A DNA stretch of 62,483 nucleotides from Methylobacterium sp. (GTDB taxonomy: Bacteria; Pseudomonadota; Alphaproteobacteria; Rhizobiales; Beijerinckiaceae): NCBI RefSeq assembly GCF_019745455.1, contig NZ_JAIETD010000063.1, positions 1 through 62,483 of the forward strand. The letters are read 5' to 3'. Made by a program: the position numbers and the translations under genes. Positions 28,428 through 36,685 of this stretch are shown here, piece after piece. The stretch's first letter is position 1, and each line of letters begins with the position of its first letter. Below the pieces are notes generated by a model, which made no database searches, was not told the DNA's origin, and worked only from the letters and a program-made list of their open reading frames with translations.

Positions 28428-28834
28428 GCGTCCATAGCCTGGCGATCCGGGTCTATTACGAGGACACAGACTTCTCGGGCTTCGTCTACCATGCGAGCTA
28501 CCTGCGCTTCATGGAGCGCGGACGAACCGAGCTGCTGCGAGGTCTCGCGGGCGACCAGTCGGACCTGCATAGGGACGCGGAAGGCCTGCATTTCGTCGTT
28601 CGGCGCATGGTGCTCGACTATGCCAGACCGGCGCGGATGGACGACCTCCTCGATATCCGGACCTGGACGAGCGAGCTGCGCGGCGCCTCGATGCACCTGC
28701 GCCAGGAGATTCGGCGAGGGGACGAGCTCCTCGTCTCGGCCGAGGTGGTGGTTGCCTGCGTCCGTGACGGCCGCGCCGTGCGGCTGCCCGACGGCCTGCG
28801 CCGAGCCCTGTCTCCGGACCGCGCCGCGACCTAA
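28424..28834 (+). CDS. ybgC: YbgC-type acyl-CoA thioesterase of the Tol-Pal cluster
   Basis: 136-residue hotdog-fold thioesterase starting at the GTG at 28424. The family active-site segment YYEDTDFSGFVYHASYLRFMERGRTE is intact: the Asp pair at 14 and 16, His at 23, and the Glu/Arg following. YbgC acts on short- or medium-chain acyl-thioesters and is usually the first gene of the tol-pal operon, as here (tolQ begins 198 bp later). Its start overlaps the stop of the ParE remnant. Gene identity is firm; the substrate in this organism is not known. Confidence 0.92.
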   Translation: MSVHSLAIRVYYEDTDFSGFVYHASYLRFMERGRTELLRGLAGDQSDLHRDAEGLHFVVRRMVLDYARPARMDDLLDIRTWTSELRGASMHLRQEIRRGDELLVSAEVVVACVRDGRAVRLPDGLRRALSPDRAAT

Positions 28835-29032
28835 CGGGAGCCGCGCCGCAACACATCGTTAACCCTGACCCGTCATGACAGGGGCGGCGAGCGATGCTGC
28901 ACTGCCCCTTACTTTCGACAGATTCAGGGGCGATTAGGCGTTGAAATCGCTGACGGTTCTGTCTCGCTTACCCATGCCGGCCGCCGCGCCGGCCTGCGGC
29001 AGAGGCTGGGTTTTTCGCAAGGATCGCCGATC

Positions 29033-29749
29033 ATGAATCCCGCCGATGCCATGCACGCGATGCCCTCGGCCGACATGAGCCTGTTCGGGCTGTTCTGGCA
29101 GGCGCATTTCGTCGTCAAGGCGGTGATGGTCGGCCTCGTAGGCGCCTCGATCTGGAGCTGGTCGGTCATCGTCGACAAGACGCTGCTCTACCGCCGCACC
29201 AAGGCCGAGATGGACGCCTTCGAGGAGGCGTTCTGGTCCGGCCGCTCGCTCGAAGAACTCTACCGCTCGTTCAACGACCGCCAGCCGAGCAATCTCGGCG
29301 CCCTGTTCGTCGCCGCCATGCGCGAGTGGAAGCGCTCCTTCGAGGGCTCGGGCCGGCAGATCCAGAGCCTGTCGCAGCGCATCGACAAGGTCCTCGACGT
29401 CACGATCCAGCGCGAGGTCGAGCGTCTCGAGTCGCGCCTCCTGTTCCTTGCCTCGATCGGCTCGGCCGGCCCCTATATCGGCCTCTTCGGCACGGTCTGG
29501 GGCATCATGACCGCCTTCACGGCGATCGCCGCCTCGAAGAACACCTCGCTCGCCGTGGTCGCACCCGGCATCGCCGAGGCCCTGTTCGCGACGGCCATCG
29601 GCCTGTTCGCGGCGATTCCCGCCGTGCTCGCCTACAACAAGCTGCAATCCTCGGTGTCGAAGTTCCAGTCGCGTCTGGAGGGCTTCGCCGACGAGTTCTC
29701 CGCCATCCTGTCGCGGCAGATCGACGAGCGCCTCTCGCTCGTCGCTTGA
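29033..29749 (+). CDS. tolQ: Tol-Pal proton channel subunit TolQ
   Basis: 238-residue inner-membrane protein of the TolQ/ExbB/MotA family. One N-terminal membrane helix (VVKAVMVGLVGASIWSWSVI) is followed by a cytoplasmic loop (about 60-130) and two further helices. The first contains the channel motif YIGLFGTVWGIMTAF; the second contains GIAEALFATAIGLFAAIPA. With TolR it converts the proton gradient into force on TolA during outer-membrane constriction. AAGGATCG precedes the ATG. The operon context (tolR 25 bp downstream) excludes ExbB. Confidence 0.94.
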   Translation: MNPADAMHAMPSADMSLFGLFWQAHFVVKAVMVGLVGASIWSWSVIVDKTLLYRRTKAEMDAFEEAFWSGRSLEELYRSFNDRQPSNLGALFVAAMREWKRSFEGSGRQIQSLSQRIDKVLDVTIQREVERLESRLLFLASIGSAGPYIGLFGTVWGIMTAFTAIAASKNTSLAVVAPGIAEALFATAIGLFAAIPAVLAYNKLQSSVSKFQSRLEGFADEFSAILSRQIDERLSLVA

Positions 29750-29774
29750 CGCCTCACGACCAAGGGAAGCGACC

Positions 29775-30221
29775 ATGGCCATGGCTCACGGAGCGGCACA
29801 GGGCGGCGGCAAAAGGCGGCGGCGGGCCCGGCGCGGCGGCGCCATCAACGAGATCAACATGACGCCGTTCATCGACGTCGTGCTCGTGCTTCTCATCGTC
29901 TTCATGGTGGCGGCTCCGATGATGACGGTCGGCGTTCCCCTCGACCTGCCGCAATCGAAGGCGAGCCCGCTCAATTCCGACACCAAGCCGGTGACGCTCT
30001 CGATCCGCCAGACCGGCCAGGTCTTCCTCGGCGAGGACGAGCTCACCGACGACACCATCGTGCCGCGCCTCACCGATACGGCCAAATCCGGCTTCGAGGA
30101 ACGGGTCTTCGTGCGCGGCGACAAGCGGGTCGATTACGGCCGCGTCGCCCAGGTCATGGCGATCGTGACCGGCGGCGGCTTCAAGAAGGTGGCCCTGGTC
30201 ACCGAGCCGGACCAGAAGTAG
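29775..30221 (+). CDS. tolR: Tol-Pal channel subunit TolR
   Basis: 148 residues. A basic cytoplasmic start (GGGKRRRRARRGG) leads into NEINMTPFIDVVLVLLIVFMVAAPMM, the single membrane helix with the essential Asp in PFIDV. A periplasmic domain of about 95 residues follows (GQVFLGEDEL, VFVRGDKRVDYGRVAQVMA). Typical TolR/ExbD length and order. GGAAG precedes the double ATG at 29775. Works with TolQ encoded 25 bp upstream and TolA encoded 13 bp downstream. Confidence 0.94.
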   Translation: MAMAHGAAQGGGKRRRRARRGGAINEINMTPFIDVVLVLLIVFMVAAPMMTVGVPLDLPQSKASPLNSDTKPVTLSIRQTGQVFLGEDELTDDTIVPRLTDTAKSGFEERVFVRGDKRVDYGRVAQVMAIVTGGGFKKVALVTEPDQK

Positions 30222-30234
30222 CGGGCCCGGGCTG

Positions 30235-31512
30235 GTGAGGATTCCCTTCGACCGCAGCGAGCCGGGCGTCTGGATCTCGGCGGCCACGCATGTGGGCCTG
30301 CTTGCCGTGGCGCTCCTCGCCGTCGCAGCACCCGCCCTGCCCGACGCCCAGGAGGGCGTGCCGGTGGAGGTGATGACCGAGCAGCAATTCTCCGAGCTCA
30401 CCAAGGGCGAGCGCAACGCCGACAAGCCGCTGCCCGACGCCAAGACCCGCGCCGACCGCGTCGCCGACAAGCTCGAGGAGCGCGAGCCGGAGAACGCCAA
30501 GGTCGACGCCCCCGCGCCGCCGAAGCGCCCGGCGGACATCAAGGTCGCCAATGCCGAAGAAATGCCGCTGCGGGTGAACGAGCCTGACCCCGCCGAGGAG
30601 GCCAAGGCCGCCGAGAAGGCCGCCAAGGCTGCGGAAGCCGCAAAGGCCGCGGCTGCGGCGAAAGCCGAGGCCCAGAAGGCCGAAGCCGCCAAGGCCAAGG
30701 CGGAGGCTGCCAAAGAGGCCGCGAAGGAGGCGGCAAAAGAAGTGGCAAAGGCCGAGGCCCTGAAGCGCGAGCAGATGGCCGAGCTGATGGAGCGCGCCGA
30801 AGCCGAGGCCAAGGCGGAAGCCGCCAAGGCCGCCGCGAAGGCGAAAGCCGAGGCGCAGGCCAAGGCCGAGAAAGCCAAGGCGGAGGCCGAGAAGGCGAAG
30901 GCCGAAGCCGAGCGCCAGAAGGAGATCGCCGAGGCCAAGGCGGAAGCCGAGGCCGAAGCGGCAGCCAAGGCGAAGGCGGAAGCCGCCGCGAAGGCGAAAG
31001 CCAAGGCGATGGCCGATGCCAAGGCCAAGGCCGATGCGGAAGCCAAGGCGAAGAAACAGGCCGAGCTCGCGGAGAAATTCAGCGCCGGCGACATCAAGCA
31101 GCTGCTTGCCTCCAAGGTGCCCTCGCAATCGACCGGCGCCACCGGCCGGGATGTCCAGCGCACGGCCGCCCTCGGCGCGGCCACCGGCACCTCGCAGCGC
31201 CTGTCGCCTTCGCTCAGGGACGCTCTCGTCGGGATGCTGCAGCAGCAGATCGAGCGCTGCTACTCGGCGCCGCCCGGCGCATCCCAGGGCGTAGTGCTAC
31301 CGATGCTCGACATCCGCCTGAACCCCGACGGCACCCTCACGACAGAGCCGCGGATCATGCGCGGCGGCGCCAACGCGGTCGACCAGTCGATCGCCCAGGC
31401 GGCTCTGCGGGCAGTCCGTCGCTGCGCCCCCTACAAGATCCCCACCCAATACGCGCCGTATTACAACGATTGGAAGGCGATCAACGCGGAGTTCGAATTC
31501 TCGCGGGCGTGA
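30235..31512 (+). CDS. tolA: Cell-envelope protein TolA
   Basis: 425 residues, GTG start. A single N-terminal membrane helix (VWISAATHVGLLAVALLAVAA) is followed by a proline/acidic segment. A very long Ala/Lys/Glu helical domain (about 118-285) is built of AKAEA-like repeats. A C-terminal TonB-like domain (about 320-425; MLQQQIERCYSAPPGA, LDIRLNPDGTL, IAQAALRAVRRCAPYKIP) carries two cysteines. It spans the periplasm and links TolQR to Pal/TolB. The repeat region is prone to length change by slippage. Member of the tol operon, 13 bp after tolR. Confidence 0.92.
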   Translation: MRIPFDRSEPGVWISAATHVGLLAVALLAVAAPALPDAQEGVPVEVMTEQQFSELTKGERNADKPLPDAKTRADRVADKLEEREPENAKVDAPAPPKRPADIKVANAEEMPLRVNEPDPAEEAKAAEKAAKAAEAAKAAAAAKAEAQKAEAAKAKAEAAKEAAKEAAKEVAKAEALKREQMAELMERAEAEAKAEAAKAAAKAKAEAQAKAEKAKAEAEKAKAEAERQKEIAEAKAEAEAEAAAKAKAEAAAKAKAKAMADAKAKADAEAKAKKQAELAEKFSAGDIKQLLASKVPSQSTGATGRDVQRTAALGAATGTSQRLSPSLRDALVGMLQQQIERCYSAPPGASQGVVLPMLDIRLNPDGTLTTEPRIMRGGANAVDQSIAQAALRAVRRCAPYKIPTQYAPYYNDWKAINAEFEFSRA

Positions 31513-31537
31513 GGTCAATCATCCCCTTTCTCGTCTC

Positions 31538-31587
31538 CCTCCCCGTCATTCCGGGGCGCCGGAGGTGAACCCGGAATGACGGGGAGG
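31538..31587. repeat. Perfect 18-bp hairpin between tolA and tolB
   Basis: CCTCCCCGTCATTCCGGG at 31538-31555 and its exact complement at 31570-31587, with a 14-base loop. The GTCATTCCGGG/CCCGGAATGAC core is the style of dispersed palindromic repeats of alphaproteobacteria. Lying inside an operon, it could damp readthrough or stabilise the upstream mRNA end; no U-run follows, so simple intrinsic termination is unlikely. Confidence 0.75.
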
Positions 31588-31644
31588 ATCTTCGAAACGA
31601 TGCGCCGCAATAGACGATCCCGGCTACAACACTCGGAACCAACC

Positions 31645-32967
31645 ATGCTCCAAAGCTCATCGAAGCGCTTGGCCTCCTTCCTCGCAATCCTCGCCCTGGC
31701 CCTGTTCGGCCTCGCGGCCCCGGCCAACGCCCAGCTTCAGCTTCGCATCGGCGGCGGTGCGTTCCAGCCGATGCCGATCGCGATCACCGACTTTGCCGGC
31801 GACGCAAGCCTCGGGCTGCTGGTGTCGAGCGTGGTGACCAACAATCTTCGGCGGTCGGGCTATTTCACGCCCCTCGACAAGGGAAAATTCCCCGAGAATC
31901 CGGGCTTCGACGCGGTGCCCGGCTTCGAGAAATGGCGCGCGGCGGGCGTTCAGGGCCTCGTCACCGGCCGGGTCTCCCGCGACGCCTCGGGACGGCTGAA
32001 GGTCGAGTTCCGGCTCTGGGACGTCACCTCGGGCCAGCAGATGGCCGGCCAGCAATACGGCACCGATGCCGCCAATGCCCGCCGCACCGGCCACCTGATC
32101 TCGGACTCGGTCTATACCAAGATCACCGGTCTCGGCCCGTGGTTCGACAGCCGGATCGCCTTCGTCGACGAGGGCGGCACCAAGGAGAACCGCCGCAAGC
32201 GCCTGATGGTGATGGACCAGGACGGCGCCAATGTCCGCGCGCTCACCAACGGCGAGAGCTCGGTGGTGGCGCCGCGCTACTCGCCCGCGACCCAGGACAT
32301 CGCCTACATGACCCAGGCGACGGGGCAGCAGCCGCGCATCCAGGTCATCAACCTCGAGACCGGCTCGCGCCAGGCCCTCGGCCGGGCCGATTCCATGAGC
32401 ACGAGCCCGCGCTTCTCGCCCGACGGCCGCCGCATCGTGATGAGCGTGCAGCAGGGCGGCAATGCCGACATCGTCTCGATGGATCTCGGCTCGAAGGCGC
32501 AGACGCCGATCACCAACGGCAACGCCATCGACACCTCGCCGACCTTTTCGCCCGACGGCAGCCGGATCGTGTTCGAATCCGATCGCGGCGGCTCGCAGCA
32601 GATCTACGTGATGGGCGCCGACGGCTCGAACCCCACACGCATCTCCTTCGGCGAGGGCTCGGCCTCACAGCCGGCCTGGTCGCCGCGCGGCGACCTCATC
32701 GCCTTCACCCGCCAGCGCAAGGGCGGCTTCGCGATCTGCGTGATGAAGCCCGACGGCTCGGGCGAGCGCGTGCTGACCGAGGGCTTCCATAACGAGGGAC
32801 CGACCTTCGCGCCGAACGGCCAGTACGTGGTGTTCTTCCGCGATCCCGGCGGCGAGGGCGGCGGCAAGCTCTACATGGTCGACATCACCGGGAAGGTCGA
32901 ACAGCCGGTCCCGACCCCGTCCTACGCCTCCGACCCGTCCTGGTCGCCGCTGCTGGCGGGGCGGTAG
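31645..32967 (+). CDS. tolB: Tol-Pal periplasmic protein TolB
   Basis: 440 residues from the ATG at 31645, which opens a signal peptide (RLASFLAILALALFGLAAPANAQ). An N-terminal domain (about 30-160; FQPMPIAITDFAGD, VVTNNLRRSGYF) precedes a six-bladed propeller with repeated SPDGxxI/xF blades (RFSPDGRRIVMSV, TFSPDGSRIVFES, AWSPRGDLIAFTR, TFAPNGQYVVFFR). It binds Pal and Lpp-like partners and takes part in cell division. An in-frame ATG at 31576 overlaps the hairpin repeat and gives no signal peptide. Last gene of this tol run: pal and cpoB do not follow. Confidence 0.94.
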   Translation: MLQSSSKRLASFLAILALALFGLAAPANAQLQLRIGGGAFQPMPIAITDFAGDASLGLLVSSVVTNNLRRSGYFTPLDKGKFPENPGFDAVPGFEKWRAAGVQGLVTGRVSRDASGRLKVEFRLWDVTSGQQMAGQQYGTDAANARRTGHLISDSVYTKITGLGPWFDSRIAFVDEGGTKENRRKRLMVMDQDGANVRALTNGESSVVAPRYSPATQDIAYMTQATGQQPRIQVINLETGSRQALGRADSMSTSPRFSPDGRRIVMSVQQGGNADIVSMDLGSKAQTPITNGNAIDTSPTFSPDGSRIVFESDRGGSQQIYVMGADGSNPTRISFGEGSASQPAWSPRGDLIAFTRQRKGGFAICVMKPDGSGERVLTEGFHNEGPTFAPNGQYVVFFRDPGGEGGGKLYMVDITGKVEQPVPTPSYASDPSWSPLLAGR

Positions 32968-32973
32968 GAGCAT

Positions 32974-33001
32974 CTCTCCTCCCCCCTTGTGGGGAGGGGA
33001 G
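32974..33001. terminator. GC-rich hairpin between converging tolB and dgcA
   Basis: An 11-bp stem (CTCTCCTCCCC with GGGGAGGGGAG, one T-G pair) and a 6-base loop, 7 bp after the tolB stop. It lies in the 62-bp gap between two converging genes, where a bidirectional barrier is expected. There is no strong U-run, so Rho-independent function is uncertain. Confidence 0.4.
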
Positions 33002-33029
33002 CACGCTTATCTCGGTAACGGGAAATCCC

Positions 33030-34019
33030 TCACCCCCACAACGCCGCCGCCGGCGGGTGGATCAGGCTGCCCTCGAAGACGAGTCCCGGATCGCGGTCGC
33101 GGGCCAGCAGCAACGGGCCGTCGAGGTCGACGTAGTCGGCATGGTGGGCGAGCAGCATGGCCGGGGCCATGGCGAGGGAGGTCCCGACCATGCAGCCGAC
33201 CATGATCGAGAAGCCGCGCGCCCGCGCCTCGTGGGCGAGCATCACCGCCTCCGTGAGGCCGCCGGCCTTGTCGAGCTTGATGTTGATGGCGTCGTAGCGC
33301 GCCGCGAGGGCGTCGAGCCCGGCCCGGTCATGCAGGCTCTCGTCGGCACAGATGGGGATCGGCCGGGCGATTTCGCTCAAGAGCGCGTCGTCGCCAGCAG
33401 GCAGCGGCTGCTCGATCAGCCCGACGCCAGCTTCGACGCAAGCGGCGAGGTTGGCGTCGATGGTGCCCGGCCGCCACGCCTCGTTGGCATCGACGATCAG
33501 GCGCGATTCCGGCGCGCCCCGGCGCACGGCAGCTATGCGCTCGGGATCGCCCTCCCCGCCGAGCTTCACCTTGAGGAGTGGCCGAGAAGCAGCGGCGCGG
33601 GCAGCCGCCTCCATGGTTTCAGGCGTGCCGAGGCTGAGCGTGTAAGCAGTGGTGGCGACCTGCGGCGCGGTGAGACCGGCGATCTCCCAGGCGGGCCGAC
33701 CGAGCTGTTTTGCCTCGAGGTCGAAGAGCGCGCAATCGAGGGCGTTGCGGGCGGCCCCTGCCGGCATCACGTCGAGGAGCTCGAGGCGTGTGGCTCCGGC
33801 GGCGATGGCCTCAACCTGGGCCAGGAGCTGATCGGAGACGCTCTCGACGCTCTCGCCGTAGCGGGCATAGGGCACGCACTCGCCCCAGCCCTTGAGACCG
33901 TCCGCCTCCTCGACCACGCTTGCGACCACGACCACCGCTTCGGTGCGGCTGCCCCGCGCGATGGTGAATGCGCCCGCGATGGGGAAGCGTTCGACGGCGA
34001 CGCTGAGGCGGCGGCTCAT
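33030..34019 (-). CDS. dgcA: Enolase-superfamily N-acetyl-D-glutamate racemase / dipeptide epimerase
   Basis: 329 residues of the muconate-lactonising subgroup. It has a capping N-terminal domain and a barrel with the KxK base (LLKVKLGG), metal ligands in LIVDANEAW, LIEQPLP and ICADESLHD, and the second base Lys in NIKLDKAGG. The fold is shared with L-Ala-D/L-Glu epimerases. I prefer DgcA because its start overlaps the stop of a DgcN-like gene (ATGA at 34016-34019), the reported dgcN-dgcA pair for D-glutamate use via N-acetylation and racemisation. Muropeptide epimerase remains an alternative. Confidence 0.78.
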   Translation of the reverse strand: MSRRLSVAVERFPIAGAFTIARGSRTEAVVVVASVVEEADGLKGWGECVPYARYGESVESVSDQLLAQVEAIAAGATRLELLDVMPAGAARNALDCALFDLEAKQLGRPAWEIAGLTAPQVATTAYTLSLGTPETMEAAARAAASRPLLKVKLGGEGDPERIAAVRRGAPESRLIVDANEAWRPGTIDANLAACVEAGVGLIEQPLPAGDDALLSEIARPIPICADESLHDRAGLDALAARYDAINIKLDKAGGLTEAVMLAHEARARGFSIMVGCMVGTSLAMAPAMLLAHHADYVDLDGPLLLARDRDPGLVFEGSLIHPPAAALWG

Positions 34020-35038
34020 GCGGCCGATCCCGCCGGAAACTCCGTGACGATCCGGTCGACGATGGGATCGACGCCGAAACGAACGGGGTCGGTGGCGGGC
34101 AACCCATGGGTCTCAGCAAGCTCGGCGAGAAGCGCCTTGGCCTCATCCTCGCCGAGGGCCTGCGTGTTCACCGCGATGCCGACCGGGCGGATCCCCGGAT
34201 TGGTCAGGCTACCGAGCTGCACGGTCAGGTCGATGACCTGCTGGATCGTCGGCAGCGGATGCTCGACGCCCCTCATCTTGGTACGGGTCGGCTCATGGCA
34301 GACCACGAAGGCGTCTGCCTGGGCCCCATGGAGAAGCCCGAGGCTGACGCCGGCGAAGGACGGGTGGAACAGCGAGCCCTGGCCCTCGATGAGGTCCCAG
34401 TGGTCGGCGGCGGCGGCGGGGGCGATCCACTCGACGGCGCCGGAGATGAAGTCGGCCACCACCGCGTCGATGGCGACGCCGCGGCCGGAGATGAACACGC
34501 CGGTCTGGCCGGTGGCGCGGAAATCCGCGTCGAGGCCGCGTTCCCGCATGCCGCGCTCCAAGGCCAGCACCGTGTATTTCTTGCCCGCCGAGCAATCGGT
34601 GCCGACGCTGAGCAGCCGGCGTCCCGACCTTTTCGTGCCCTTGCCGGTGTCGAAGGTCTCGGCGCTGTGGCGCACGTCGTGAAGCTGGCGGCCGTTGCGC
34701 TCGGCGGCCTCGGCGATTTCCGGTACCGAGCCGAGGCGGACATGCAGGCCGCTGGCGACGTCGAGCCCGGCATCGAGGGCCGCCACCACTTGGTCGACCC
34801 AATGACCCGGGAGCACGCCGCCGGCATTGGCGACGCCGATCACCATGGTGCGGCAGCCCTTCTCGACCGCTTGCGGAAGAGTCAGGTCGGGAATGCCGAG
34901 ATCGGCGGCACAGCCCGGCATGCGGAGCTGGCCGACGCACCATTCGGGGCGCCAATCGGCGATGCCGAAGGCGGTCTTGGCGGCGAGCTTGTCGGGCACG
35001 TCGCCGAGGAACATCAGGTAGGGCGTGGCGATCTGCAT
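34016..35038 (-). CDS. dgcN: DUF1611 protein, D-glutamate N-acetyltransferase DgcN-like
   Basis: About 340 residues. An N-terminal Rossmann-like half (about 1-130; DVASGLHVRLGS) precedes a P-loop-type C-terminal half with VGTDCSAGKKYTVLALE and EGQGSLFHPSF. This is the DUF1611 layout. Proteins of this family paired with an enolase-type racemase have been described as DgcN, which acetylates D-glutamate before racemisation. The four-base overlap with the next gene supports one pathway. I start at the ATG at 35038; an in-frame GTG at 35053 is possible. D-glutamate would come from peptidoglycan or the environment. Confidence 0.75.
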   Translation of the reverse strand: MQIATPYLMFLGDVPDKLAAKTAFGIADWRPEWCVGQLRMPGCAADLGIPDLTLPQAVEKGCRTMVIGVANAGGVLPGHWVDQVVAALDAGLDVASGLHVRLGSVPEIAEAAERNGRQLHDVRHSAETFDTGKGTKRSGRRLLSVGTDCSAGKKYTVLALERGMRERGLDADFRATGQTGVFISGRGVAIDAVVADFISGAVEWIAPAAAADHWDLIEGQGSLFHPSFAGVSLGLLHGAQADAFVVCHEPTRTKMRGVEHPLPTIQQVIDLTVQLGSLTNPGIRPVGIAVNTQALGEDEAKALLAELAETHGLPATDPVRFGVDPIVDRIVTEFPAGSAA

Positions 35039-35231
35039 GGCGTGAAGTCTCACCGATCGGGTGCGTCGTTCGGCTTCCCTCTAGGCCCGGCGGCGCAGCT
35101 TGCCAAATCCAAGATCATGACCGGGGCCACGCGTTATGGCCTCCTGCTCGGACTGGCGCGGACGGCGGCAGATTCATGGAACAGGCTCCTGAGGCGGCCC
35201 ATCGCTCCCACGCGTTGAAGGGCACCATCGC

Positions 35232-35274
35232 GAGTGCTATTTCGAGTGCTGTCAAACGAACCAAAGAGAGTGCG
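35232..35274. promoter_or_regulatory. Phased GAGTGC repeats before the RelB-type antitoxin
   Basis: GAGTGC occurs at 35232, 35244 and 35268, i.e. 12 and 24 bases apart; the first two are CGAGTGCT. The last copy abuts the antitoxin ATG at 35275. Spacing in multiples of about one helical turn suits cooperative antitoxin binding, so this is a candidate operator, by inference only. Confidence 0.35.
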
Positions 35275-35523
35275 ATGACGAGCCTCGTTCTTGCGGAAGT
35301 GACGGCGAGCGTCTCGGAGCTGAAGAGGAATCCCATGGGGACCGTTGCGGCCGGCGAGGGAGCTCCCGTGGCGATCCTGAACCGGAACGAGCCTGCCTTC
35401 TACTGCGTGCCGGCCCGCATGTACGAGGCCATGATGAATCGCCTGGAAGATGCCGAGCTGAATGCGATCGCCGACGCCCGCGCGGATGAGCCCATCATCA
35501 AGGTCGCCCTGAGTGACCTATGA
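35275..35523 (+). CDS. RelB/StbD-type (Phd/YefM-like) antitoxin
   Basis: 82 residues from the ATG at 35275, preceded by AGAGAG. The N-terminal DNA-binding domain TASVSELKRNPMGTV and the core APVAILNRNEPAFYCVPA are characteristic of StbD/RelB-like antitoxins. The C-terminal helix and tail (LNAIADARADEPIIKVALSD) would occupy the toxin. The longer in-frame start at 35176 adds an unrelated polar segment. It overlaps the toxin gene by 11 bases. The pair lies between dgcN and the GST gene and looks complete. Confidence 0.85.
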   Translation: MTSLVLAEVTASVSELKRNPMGTVAAGEGAPVAILNRNEPAFYCVPARMYEAMMNRLEDAELNAIADARADEPIIKVALSDL

Positions 35524-35794
35524 GCTCGGGTTCATCGGCCCGGCCCTGAAAGAATGGAAAAAGCTCGACAGCAACATTCGGGAGCAGTTCAAGGCAAAAC
35601 TCACCGAGCGGCTCGAGGCGCCGTGCGTGCCCTCCGCGAAACTTTCCGGCAGCAAGGATCGCTACAAGATCAAGCTGCGAAGCGCGGGATATCGACTGGT
35701 CTACGACGTTCGTGACCAGCACGTCGTCGTGGTCGTCATCGCCGTCGGCAAGCGCGATCGCAGCGCCGTCTACAAGGTGCCGGAGACGCGATGA
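35513..35794 (+). CDS. RelE/StbE-type mRNA interferase toxin
   Basis: 93 residues, GTG start at 35513 inside the end of the antitoxin gene. RelE fold: YELGFIGPALKEWKKLD, a basic middle (KLSGSKDRYKIKLRSAGYRLVYDV) with the Lys/Arg residues that contact RNA, and a C-terminal strand VVVVIAVGKRDRSAVY. All expected core residues are present, so it is probably an active ribosome-dependent RNase neutralised by the product of the preceding gene. The 11-base overlap keeps antitoxin translation ahead of toxin. Confidence 0.87.
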   Translation: MTYELGFIGPALKEWKKLDSNIREQFKAKLTERLEAPCVPSAKLSGSKDRYKIKLRSAGYRLVYDVRDQHVVVVVIAVGKRDRSAVYKVPETR

Positions 35795-35876
35795 CGGCAA
35801 GCTCGGCACCCGATACAATTGGGTGCGCGACGTGGGCGTCGGCGAACGAAGCCAAGAAAAATCAGGACGATCGCTC

Positions 35877-36524
35877 ATGAAGATGTACGGCAATTGGCGC
35901 TCGGCCGCCGCATTCCGGGTGCGGATCGCCCTCAACCTCAAGGGTATCGCGTACGAGGAGACCTTCATCGACCTCGATGCCGGCGACCAGCTGAAGCCCG
36001 AGTTTCTCGCCATCAATCCGCAGGGCGCGGTGCCGGCCCTGTTCGACGGCGAGGGACCGCCGCTGACGCAATCGCTGGCGATCCTCGATTACCTCGAGGA
36101 GACCCATCCCGGCACGCCACTGCTGCCCGCCGACCCGCGGGAACGGGCACGGGCGCGCTCGTTGGCCCAGGTCGTCGCCTGCGATACCCATCCGCTCTAC
36201 GTGCCGAGGGTGCGCACCTACGTCATGGAGACATACGGGGTGCCTCGCGAGACGATGCTCGGCTTCGTCCGGCACTGGTTCGGCCGCGGTCTCGCGACCC
36301 TGGAAACGCGGCTGACTCAGGAGCCCGGGACCGGCCGGTTCGCTCAAGGGGATTTCATCAGCCACGCCGATCTGTGCCTCGTCAGCCTCTGGATCGGCAC
36401 CGGCATCTTCGGGGTCGAGACTCAAGCCTATCCCACCGTGCGGCGGATCGCGGAGGAATGCCTTACCCTCGACGCCATCGCCAAGGCGCATCCCCTGCGC
36501 CAGCCCGGAGCGCCGAAGCCCTGA
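35877..36524 (+). CDS. maiA: Zeta-class glutathione S-transferase / maleylacetoacetate isomerase-like
   Basis: 215 residues from the ATG at 35877. A thioredoxin-like N-domain with FRVRIALNLKGIAYEE, the cis-Pro region INPQGAVPAL and the glutathione-contacting QSLAILDYLEE is followed by the helical C-domain (GDFISHADLCLVSLW). The overall match is to maleylacetoacetate isomerase. The active-site loop normally reads RSSCS or RSSAA; here it is RSAAAF, keeping only the first Ser. No homogentisate or tyrosine-degradation genes are nearby, so the named reaction is unproven; a general GST role is possible. Confidence 0.72.
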   Translation: MKMYGNWRSAAAFRVRIALNLKGIAYEETFIDLDAGDQLKPEFLAINPQGAVPALFDGEGPPLTQSLAILDYLEETHPGTPLLPADPRERARARSLAQVVACDTHPLYVPRVRTYVMETYGVPRETMLGFVRHWFGRGLATLETRLTQEPGTGRFAQGDFISHADLCLVSLWIGTGIFGVETQAYPTVRRIAEECLTLDAIAKAHPLRQPGAPKP

Positions 36525-36685
36525 AAAGGTCCGGGTCGCCCTTATCGCAGCGATGCTTGGAATTTGCTCATCAATATCGCTTAAGATCGTGACGGCACCC
36601 GGGGTGAAAACCTGAGGGCCGCCGGGTCGTTGACGATCCGAACGAGGTGGCGGCCGTCATGGCCGAACCGCATGAGGGGCAAGGC

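Noticed and set aside
28835..29032. Attenuator before tolQ (GC-rich inverted repeat then TTTTT near 29012)
   Set aside because: The stem is short and ambiguous with several competing foldings; not enough to call.
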